Below are positions 11,101 to 18,730 of a DNA stretch of 21,329 bases, in pieces; position 1 is the first letter of the stretch, and the number at the start of each line of letters is the position of its first letter. The notes under the pieces are model-generated. The model saw nothing but the letters and a program-made list of their open reading frames with translations, was not told the DNA's origin and did no database searches. The stretch covers positions 1 through 21,329 of the forward strand of contig JAQGAU010001115.1 in NCBI GenBank assembly GCA_034698045.1. Reading direction: 5' to 3'. Made by a program: the position numbers and the translations under genes. Origin of the DNA: Paramacrobiotus richtersi (Eukaryota; Tardigrada; Eutardigrada; Parachela; Macrobiotidae).

Positions 11101-11968
11101 CGAAATGCGTGAGATGATACTTGATTCGAAACAGTTCTACTGTTTTTTTACTCTCCAACCATTTCGATAAAAGATACCACAAAATTCAAACAAAAATTCT
11201 ATCGATAACTTCAGTTAAATTATTCAAACCTACCCCGGCATTTTAAAAATGTCGCAATGGGAAAAACGAAAAATTTGACAAAAATAATACGTCGTAAGTA
11301 ATATGTCGTGGAATAAAATATAAAACCACAAAGGAAAAAAATTAAAAATAATATACCGTAAAACTGCAGAAACCAGGTCGAAATTAATATTTGGAATATA
11401 ATATACTTTTAAATTCAACATCCAAAACTGAAAATCCAAAAATACTATAAATAAATATAAAACGGGTGATATCTGCTATTTAAAATTTAGTCTTTCGAAA
11501 ACAATTAGAATACGAAATACTAGTATTATGCTTTTGCCTATTAAAGATATTTACAGTAATATATTTTTTTAAAACGTAATAATATAATTATAATCTAGTA
11601 ACGCATTTCAACTTGTACAGAACACAGCATTCAAAAAAAACGTACAAGAACTACATAGTGCCGAGTCACAGAAACTCCAATAAATCCATAAGTTACTGTA
11701 CCCACCTTCTTCTGCAGTCTGACGATGGAGGTCCATTTCTTCTCGAGTAGTCCATTATACTTGTGATCGGTCTCGGTATCCGCCTACAACGAGAGTGTGA
11801 TCATGATCAGGCCACGGGCGTCAAGTCATCCCTGTCCCGCCATCCAGAGGAGCAGTCTCATCCCTCTCTTCCTTAATTCCGTCGCTTACCAGATCGGCCG
11901 CCCGACGAAACGCCTCCAGTGCTTCTTCGTAGCCGCAGCTGTTCAGATAGTCGGCGATGGCGTGATGT
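5129..11968 (-). CDS. Lis-1: Lis-1 / PAFAH1B1, dynein regulator with LisH and seven WD40 repeats
   Basis: Nine exons on the complement: 11890-11968, 11706-11783, 10372-10578, 9293-9389, 7870-8141, 7155-7286, 6532-6630, 5817-5973, 5129-5202. All have GT..AG borders and matching phases. The first encodes the LisH motif ([20 protein letters not shown]). The next two give the coiled coil ([26 protein letters not shown]). Seven WD40 blades follow, from [15 protein letters not shown] to the C-terminus [15 protein letters not shown] at 5129-5131. With the speculative start exon the protein is about 401 aa; the human protein is 410. Family role: binds cytoplasmic dynein with NudE/NudC in nuclear positioning, spindle orientation and neuronal migration. 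Blade 4 ends RVFV instead of the usual RVW. Exons are GC-rich and introns AT-rich, most above 400 nt. Identity is very secure; only the first coding exon is not. Confidence 0.96.
5249..5740. repeat. Diverged 288-bp tandem duplication in the last Lis-1 intron
   Basis: The block starting near 5261 (TGAACACATTTCAAAGAAAC, then AACGCGAAAAACAAAT) recurs near 5549 as TGAACACGTGTCAATGAAAA followed by AAGCGAAAAAAATAT. Both blocks end in similar T-rich sequence with TTTATTTA words. The spacing is 288 nt. Many substitutions separate the copies, so the duplication is old. Confidence 0.65.
6820..7070. repeat. 120-bp tandem duplication in a Lis-1 intron
   Basis: Two adjacent copies, anchored by GCTATgTTTTCAGAA at 6823 and 6943 and by ATTCGATAT at 6854 and 6974, giving a 120-nt period. 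Both contain CTTAAAATTAGATTGTA.TG and end with TTATTAAAATTAAAAACTAT. The copies are much more alike than the 288-bp pair. Confidence 0.75.
7287..7869. other. Lis-1 intron between WD40 exons 5 and 6
   Basis: No second gene or repeat visible. From about 7620 the plus strand is A/C-rich, i.e. the transcript is T/G-rich, which also occurs in the 3' UTR. Confidence 0.4.
8184..8500. repeat. Nested direct repeats in a Lis-1 intron
   Basis: A 34-nt word beginning TATTTTTTGCTTTTATATAA occurs at 8184 and 8241 (57-nt period). A larger, more diverged unit beginning CAACACACACTGATTTTTTT occurs at about 8273 and 8418, each followed by TTCTGCATTACATTT, CAC.GATTGTTTTTA and a CACTTCCT/CAGTTCCT word. So there are two overlapping duplications of different scale. 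Confidence 0.7.
9690..9749. repeat. Inverted repeat (hairpin) in a Lis-1 intron
   Basis: The left arm 9690-9713 (GATCAAAAATTAGAG..AATCCA) is nearly the reverse complement of 9725-9749 (TGGATT..CTCTAATTTTTTGAT), with an 11-nt spacer and a small central mismatch. Possible hairpin or remnant of a foldback element. Confidence 0.7.
10107..10189. repeat. Long near-perfect palindrome in a Lis-1 intron
   Basis: Arms of about 40 nt (10107-10146 and 10150-10189) separated by only three bases. The left arm reads ATAATAAATAAATAAAACAA and onward to CATAAATTTT; the right arm is its reverse complement apart from two or so mismatches near the middle of the arm. This can form a long hairpin in DNA or in the pre-mRNA. 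No flanking target-site duplication was obvious. Confidence 0.85.
10742..10800. repeat. Short tandem repeat in a Lis-1 intron
   Basis: A unit of about 30 nt, AAATAAATAATAAC.G/GAAATTCATATTTA, occurs twice in a row just upstream (on the sense strand) of the coiled-coil exon. The remainder of the 10579-11705 intron is AT-rich with nothing recognisable. Confidence 0.6.
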
Positions 11969-12875
11969 CTGCCAACAAGACGAGGATTACATACAGAGAG
12001 CGAGGGGGAGATTACAAACGCGGGACAAGTGGGAATCAGGCCCCGCCGGGCGACATATGGAGCAAATTATATAGGGAGATGTATTTGTTATCGGGTTAGT
12101 GTATTCCCTGGTTTGTAGTCATTATGCGGACAAATTCTCATCGGTTCATCGACTTTGCTTGCTAACAAAAGACCCGAATAAATCGCGAGTAAAAAGACTT
12201 GCCCTTTTCTATATTTTACTTTTTTTAAACAAAATTCATTTAATTTTCTTTGTCATTATAATATTATATCGTTTACAGACCTTTTCTTTATAGACGTTTC
12301 TATAGTTTACTAGAAACTGTCTATTCGGTCACTCTTGCACACTTGGTAAAAATGTGGTGGCGTAGTGTACGGGCTCAAAGTCTTATCTTCCTCGAATCTT
12401 TTCGTAAACTGCTATTCTGTAAGTTTCAGCATAAATAAACTGAAACAATGTAAATTTCTTTTTATTGCTTTATAATCAGCCAGGGTGAATGTTTTAATTA
12501 TTCTATAACACGCGTAGCATTTAACATGTCAAGTATTTTTTTATAATAAAATGTTTTCTTAAACAACGGGAAACTCTTGTTACATTTCTATAATAATATT
12601 TTTCCTCACCAGCCTCCATTTTTTTCCGTACCCGAATTTCTTTACTTATTATTCCAAAAATTCTATAAGCCGATTTTTTTTTTGACGGTTCTATTTAAGT
12701 CATCTTCTGTATCCTCTATCTAAAATATTCAAATCAAAAAAACATCCCGATACACTCCAGACACTAAATTCACCGTATACTGGTGTTAAATAACAAACAA
12801 ATGCACAGTGGATGAAAACATAACATTTTTCACTGAAAATTACTGGACATGATAAATACAGAGGAAAACATTTAC

Positions 12876-12886
12876 CCTAGCTCCAT
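12876..12886 (-). CDS. Lis-1: Speculative first coding exon of Lis-1
   Basis: On the minus strand ATG GAG CTA GG is followed by GTAAATG. Its phase (two spare bases) matches the acceptor before the LisH exon, which needs exactly two, giving MELG joined to HHAIADYL. This would make the N-terminus several residues shorter than in other Lis-1 proteins, and the ATG context is poor (T at -3). The real start exon may lie elsewhere between 11969 and about 14.5 kb. I found no MVLSQ-like sequence there. Confidence 0.25.
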
Positions 12887-14895
12887 ACACAACAAGAAAA
12901 AAGAAATGTAAATTAGTTCAATTTGATTAGGCGAAAAGTTATGGAATATCAGTTCGCAGACGTCTGCAACTAGCCCAGTAAGCCCGTACACTACGCCGCC
13001 ACATGTCTCACCAAATGTGTCGACAAAAGTCCGGAAAATAAACTTCACAAACTGACAGTTTGTGGTCAATGGTCAAATACAAAAACGTATTCAAAGAGCT
13101 GTTTTTATTCGAATTTATTGCATACTCGTAAATATCTTCAATGGAGACAATCATTTCATGAAATCTAAGTAAAACGTCAAATGAAATCGCTCGTGAAAAA
13201 TATTCCACAAAAAACAGGAAAAACGTCGGAATTCCTCGAAGATTCTACACCTGTGCCGTGCGCACTACAAAGCCAGATTACGAGTCGTTAAAAATCGCAG
13301 ATGAGCTACTGAACGAAAACGTTTATCTCAGATGAATTTCTACAGGTTCCGCCGACGCCACAAGGCAATAAAAAATTCCGTAAAACTTCAAGCACCTCTC
13401 TCAGCCACTTTGCCCAGGGTAGCTCAAAAGAACGCCTGTTCGTCGCATTCGAGGTCTGATTCTTCTCGGAAAATGTTCACAAAGATGTTTTTAACATAAA
13501 GAAAATAAATTCAATCCACAATAAATTCAAAACAGCATGAATATAATTAAAAAGCCAGTAAAACAGCATTACCAAGCGAAATATCACCAACCATTTGTAT
13601 ATACTGACACCCTATCGGACGATTCCCTGTTCACGAACGACGGATTTCTATCTGTCATACGAGGCGCAAATCAGGTGTGCCGTGATTAAGTTATCAACAT
13701 TTCTACAAGGACCTCTCAATCGTAGGATTATCTTTCTGGACCTCACAGAATATAGAAAAAAAATTGAAGAAAAGAATAAACGGACAGATAAACTCACAGT
13801 TCATCTCTCTGTTTCGGAGCAAGCATGATTCCGGGATTCCGATTTCCAACCCATCAATGAGAATACGTAGATATCAGCATGAAATTAGGGACGTTACACA
13901 ATGCAACCAGCTCGTCCCAGAGCCCGTCCCATGGATAAGTCAGGCAGGATAAGATGTCGGACAATCCGCTACAACGTGTAAGATGATTCGCATGAGAGTG
14001 CGATAAGGAAATAAAGTTTAAATCAAGGATCAAGTGGGGCACACTCCGTCTCTTGCCAAATGCGCTCGTTCCATGTCTCCGTCGCTGCGCTGTCATTTTA
14101 ATTCAGTCAAGGCCAATTCCCATACGCTGCGCTCCGTACACTCAGACACTGTACGATACGCTGACGTGCGTGGCGTTGTACTTTCCACTTTTGTTGCCAC
14201 TGCGGCATCCGCCCAGCCGAATAAAGTTTTTACCGCTAGAATGCCAGATCTTAACTTTTCAAACAGATAAACTATGATGTAATTAATCATTACTAGTATA
14301 ACAATATTCAGAAAATGCAAAACTAGGAAAATCAACATACGACAGCCGCTTGTTAGCCATGGACTACTAGTTTGGCATTTTCTGTGCGCTTTACATTAAA
14401 TCCCTGTGTTGAGGTAGACCAGCTGCAGAATTCAAATCACTCAAAATTTGAACGCAATGACAACGCATACAGCTCTGAAACAGAGCTATTCTCGTTTTCG
14501 TTTTGGTAGCTTTTCTGTCATAGATTTTTGCAGCTTTGATACCGTTGCTGTCTGTACCTTTTCTCCAGCTGGAGATGCACATTTGAGTCAAGAACGCTGA
14601 ATGTAATTAGATTGCTGACGATCTTGCTCCGAGGCTCTAGATCTCCTTGCGCAGGTACAGTATGTAAAAGAGTAAGCAAATTTAGTTACTATCAACAGGA
14701 AGAAAAGCATGGTGAGAACCTCGAAAGAAGCGAGGAAGCAGTTTTGTACGTTCTTTGGCATTAGGATTGTGATCGGAATCTCTTCAGGTGCCTGCTGTAT
14801 CGACGGGACCATCGCATTCTTCGGATTCCAGTCCCCTATGGCCCCCGAGTTTTGGAAGCACTGACTGACATCTTGCGTCGGACAGAGGACTGAAG
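12887..14895. other. Intergenic region between Lis-1 and the SOL calpain
   Basis: This is the head-to-head region, which should contain both promoters. Several unconnected short open frames exist on both strands (for example 14034-14277 plus), but none has a recognisable domain or a supported splice structure. An AATAAA lies at 14219-14224. No tRNA, terminal inverted repeat or transposase motif seen. Confidence 0.4.
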
Positions 14896-17885
14896 ATGGC
14901 TTCCGCGAAAACAGCCTGCGCAAAGCGTTGTCCCGAAAGCAAAGTGTTCCCAGTAATCGATTTAACTGAAGACGCCGATGCGAAGAGCACTGGACCACTC
15001 TCCCCACCACTATCCAGTGTGTCTGCGCAAACCTCCACGTGGACATGTCCTCATTGTACGTCGTGGAATAGTCATCCGACGAATATATGTATCGTCTGTG
15101 GAAAATCGAAAAACATCCGACTGCAGCTGTTTTCGTCGGAACACGGATGGACCTGTCCACGGTGTACATTTTTCCATACAGCCCGCGGGAATGTCTGTTT
15201 AATGTGTTCCAGTCCGGCAGGCAGCATCGGGATTGTGGAGAAGTTGGCCGGGGATGATGTGGAGAACTTGCGAATCGTACACGAGCAGGATGGCGTCCGA
15301 CAGTGGGAGGAAATTGTCGCCTTTTGCCGTCGGGTAAGTTCAGGGCGATCCGGTCGCTGCCATGCAATTAACGTTTGTGTGATTTAGAATAATAGTCCGT
15401 TTGTCGATGATCGTTTCCCACTGACACAGGCGTCGCTTTCGATGCGTATAGCTCCTGGATTCAGCGCCGTTCAAGGTTGGCTGCGTCCGACCCAGCTGAA
15501 CCAGTCCATCAACAATGGTCGCGATGGATGGTCAGTCTGTAGAGTTCCCTTGGCTTCCGACATCCAACAGGGTACCGAACTCTTGACACTTGTTGAATAA
15601 CATCGGGAAAACGTTTTTCTTGCAGGAAAACTGGGGGACTGTTGGTTTGTGAGCTCCTTGTCCGTTGTGGCCGAACGACCGGAACTAATCTACAACATCC
15701 TATTGACGAAGGAATACAACCGAGAAGGCGCCTGTCTGATTCGCTTATGCATTGATGGGGTATGGCAGGTGAGTCGGTTGAAGCACATTCTCTTGTATAC
15801 GGTACGTGTTAGTTTTCCAACTGATCGTGAGTGTGGTTTACCGAATTGACAGGTTATCTTGGTGGACGATTTGTTTCCCACTGATGAACATGGAAATTTG
15901 GCATTTTCTAAGTACCCTTGTATGGTAGCAATTTAACTGCTAGTTGTGGTCTAGATGCGTCTTTTTTATTTCAATTAGGCTGGCCGACAGCAGCTCTGGG
16001 TTCCACTGATTGAGAAAGCGTTAAGCAAGGCACACGGCAGTTATTACTCGATTGCAGGAGGCCATGTCGACGAAGGCTTGATGTTTTTAACTGGTGCTCC
16101 TTGTGAACGTATAAATTTGGATGGTATGACAAAATACTGTAGAAATTTCTGAAACTTGTGAGTGGAAAACTATTTTTTTGCAGTTGCAGCTCCCGAAGAT
16201 TACGATTCAGTTTGGGCGCGCCTGCTAAGCTCCCACAGCTCGCGGTGAGCACTTTAATCTGCCGTACGAATTTGATATCTCTATGATTAACCATTTATTT
16301 CTTAGATTCCTAATGGGCGCCAGCTGTGGAAGGCCAAATCAGCCGCTGAATGAGCAGGAATGTCGCGCCATTGGCCTTCGTTCGCGTCATGCCTACAGTC
16401 TTCTGGACGTCGTCGATGCTGGCGGACGCAGGTGAATAATGTGTAAAAATACAAACGGCTAAGAAGCCCTCTCCGGTAAATGGGCCAGAACTGATTGTCT
16501 ATTGTACGTGTCCGACAGACTGGTCCGATTACGAGATCCCCTGGGACGCCAGGCCTGGACAGGTGACTGGAGCGATAACTCGGGAATGTGGACCGCCGCA
16601 TTACGCCAGCAGTTGCAACCTAACGGGGATGTCGGAGGCTTGTTTTGGATTTCTCTCCTGGATTTTGTCAAGTGCGGACGTAGTATGCCATGTCATTGAG
16701 AGGAATACCATTTTTGTATTGTTTTTTAGGTACTTCAAAGTAGTATATGTTTCCAAATACCGCAGCCACTGGAGGGAAACTCGTATCGATGGCAAATTTC
16801 CGAGCTGTGCATTATACAGTCAGTGGTCGGTGTGGAGTCTCAGCGTTATAGAAACAACGGAAGTGGACTTGACATTGTACCAGCAAGGCCACCGGTACGC
16901 AATGCCGTGACATTTCTGATATGTAGCATCACAGTGCCAGTTAGATCTGATTATCTACTGTCTTATAGAGCGGCTTCAAGGGAGATGAAACGTCACCATC
17001 TGGATGTGGCCGTCTTGGTGTTTTCAATAACACAGGACGGGCAAGTTGTGGAATTGGTTGCTACATCGCAGCGGGCGACGTTTCCATTTGTGAGCGCATC
17101 AGTGGTACTGGATCCGAGCCGATATCTTGTGAGAACGATTGTTTTCATCCAGAAGGTCTCCATCAGTCACACAATGTGTTTCCAGTGTTGGGCGCTGGCG
17201 TTCAATCAGTTTAGCCACGGTAAGGTTTGTTTGTGTCGTTCCTCATAGGGAAACTGTGGAGTTGAGTCATTATGCGTTGGCCGATGCCATCATATTCTGG
17301 GCTGTACTTACATCGAGGAAGACGTTCCCATAAAAAGGGTTCGCGACACTTGGTATGTTGATTATTAAGCCGCCGTATGAGGATGATTGCCAATTGTGAC
17401 ATGCTGTTCTTTTCAGAATATGGAGGGTGTTGCCGCTTACACCGTTAAGACAGGCGGACTCATTCTAGTGTATGAAAACCGTTATCATAACCAGAGGTAA
17501 GACATCACCGGTACTCCTGAGAAACTGCACGGGAAGCAATACATTCTGAAGAAACTGAACAATGCGAAGAAATCTTTTTACCTTGTATTTGACATTTACA
17601 CTTTTACAGTGTCCAGGTGGCATGCGACTGCAGGCAGAGAGAGTCGCGACATGGTCAGCACCCGTGGCGTCGGAGACCGTCGATATCATTCCGCCTCTGT
17701 CACGATATGTGACCTGTATCCTGTCTCCTTCCCACAGCGGCGCGTACCATACCAGTTACACCACACAACTGCGTGTGTCGAATGCCGGGGATGGCCTGGG
17801 TGATTGGGGACCGTTGGGCGCGTCACACGTACCCGACATCGATACCGATATGCTGCGCGATCTGCACACACCTCGACCGCTGTAA
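14896..17885 (+). CDS. SOL/CAPN15-family calpain with two RanBP2-type zinc fingers; frame-disrupted 3' part
   Basis: Exons 14896-15333, 15388-15571, 15626-15768, 15853-15924, 15979-16123, 16184-16244, 16306-16431, 16519-16671, 16730-16894, 16969-17128, 17186-17352, 17417-17496, 17610-17885. Two W-x-C-x2-C-x10-C-x2-C zinc fingers lie at residues 49-68 and 85-104. The calpain core follows: GKLGDCWFVSSLSVVAERPE with Cys213, then RSRHAYS with His376. The SOL C-terminal domain ends DLHTPRPL, TAA at 17883-17885. Family role: cytosolic cysteine protease of the small-optic-lobes type. Odd points: the catalytic Asn position reads RLRDPLG (Asp396) instead of RNPWG. Four +1 frame changes are needed after 17186 to follow the family. 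The fourth exon ends on a weak ATG/GTAGCA donor. Only two fingers are seen, where CAPN15 and SOL have five or six. The start ATG is the first after an in-frame TGA (14866). About 721 aa if the four extra bases are discounted. Confidence 0.9.
17186..17885 (+). pseudogene. Frame-disrupted C-terminal segment of the SOL calpain
   Basis: Family-like sequence continues but switches frame. CWALAFNQFSH (17186-17218) is followed one base out of phase by RFVCVVPHRETVELSHYALA. A second +1 change near 17303-17315 leads to RGRRSHKKGSRHL ending at a good GTATGT donor (17353). After exon 17417-17496, the last exon starts VQVACDC, then shifts +1 to RDMVSTRG, then +1 again to TVDIIPPLSRYV and on to the family-like C-terminus. 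Read without shifts, each frame meets a stop (17246, 17331, 17708). Either four single-base insertions in the assembly, a recently decaying gene, or real +1 recoding. The other genes here show no such breaks. Confidence 0.6.
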
Positions 17886-18106
17886 ACCGCGGCGGAATGC
17901 TCTCTGTGCTCAAGTGGTTGCTAGTTTCTCTTTCTCGAACCCGGTTTTAAAATTTTTTTAGTTTATTGTGAAATGTGATGTCTTTGCAGGGCCTTTTGGC
18001 TTCAAAGTGGTTTTTATTGTACAACAAAGTGTCTGGACCGGAATGCGAGCTCGGCATCCAGCGATTCTCGGTTCGAAAGTTTATGAATTGATAAACTGAA
18101 ATACTG

Positions 18107-18112
18107 AATAAA
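18107..18112 (+). promoter_or_regulatory. Candidate polyadenylation signal of the SOL calpain
   Basis: AATAAA in ACTGAATAAAAATTG, 222 nt after the calpain stop codon; the likely end of its 3' UTR. Confidence 0.5.
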
Positions 18113-18730
18113 AATTGTCGATTAAGTACGGGATTTTTGTCTTAATTAACTTATACGGGAGCAGCCGCTGTCCATGGAATAGACACTAAACACTTCCCCG
18201 CTCGTAGGTACGCTCGTATCTTCGACATAGTCCTAGCCGGGTCGGTTATGCGCCGCCGCCTCCGTTCGAGTCAATAGCGTTCAAGTCGATAGCAGTAGAC
18301 CACTGCTTAACGATCTGTTTCCAACACCATCACGTGCGTCTGTGTATCTGTACCACAACCAGCGGGAAAAATACAACAGTCAGACTATTAGCTCTGATTT
18401 CCGGTCTGTGTCCAGACGTACTGCATCTTTCATTGATTGAACTGTAATGGTCCTCATTAATCTTATCAAACCAACTCTCCGGACGAAGCAGCAGCTTGAC
18501 AATGTCTGCTGGTTGTCTGCTGAATTGTCCGGAAATGGGACTGTTCTGAGGTTCTCTGAAGTTTACGTGGTTTCACACATGACACAGCTGCAAGTTTAAT
18601 TCATCACATTCGGAACGTATCACAATGGTTTTTATCGTTCGAAGGAGCGACCTACGTACAGTGATCTTTAAACGGATGACATGATTATGACGACATGAAA
18701 CTCGCAATATACCAAAATGTCTTCTTGTCA
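18113..18730. other. Tail-to-tail intergenic region
   Basis: Lies between the calpain poly(A) signal and the SLC46-like stop codon. A TTTAAT at 18595-18600 (ATTAAA on the minus strand) is the only nearby candidate poly(A) signal for the transporter. No gene or repeat recognised. Confidence 0.4.

Noticed and set aside
12872-13069. 65-codon minus-strand open frame as a separate gene
   Set aside because: No domain, and the upstream part is ordinary AT-rich sequence. Only its final MELG fragment was kept, as a speculative Lis-1 start exon.
14034-14277. Overlapping plus-strand frames upstream of the SOL gene as a small gene
   Set aside because: Two frames are equally open, the translations are Ser/Arg/Pro-rich without pattern, and no splice link to the calpain was found.
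14588-15367. 259-codon open frame on the minus strand
   Set aside because: It lies antisense to the zinc-finger exon of the SOL calpain and mirrors its coding constraint. The translation shows no domain, and its upstream half is the complement of confirmed coding sequence.
17220-17248. 29-nt GTAAGG..CATAG segment as a micro-intron explaining the first frame change
   Set aside because: Far shorter than any other intron here, and removing it still leads to a stop (AGT TGA) instead of the family frame.
17302-17416. GCT/GTACTT donor ending the LADAII exon without a frameshift
   Set aside because: Canonical in GT but a weak site; it makes a 115-nt intron and drops about 14 residues the family has. 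The GTATGT donor at 17353 gives a 64-nt intron and family-like length, so I prefer it with a +1 change.
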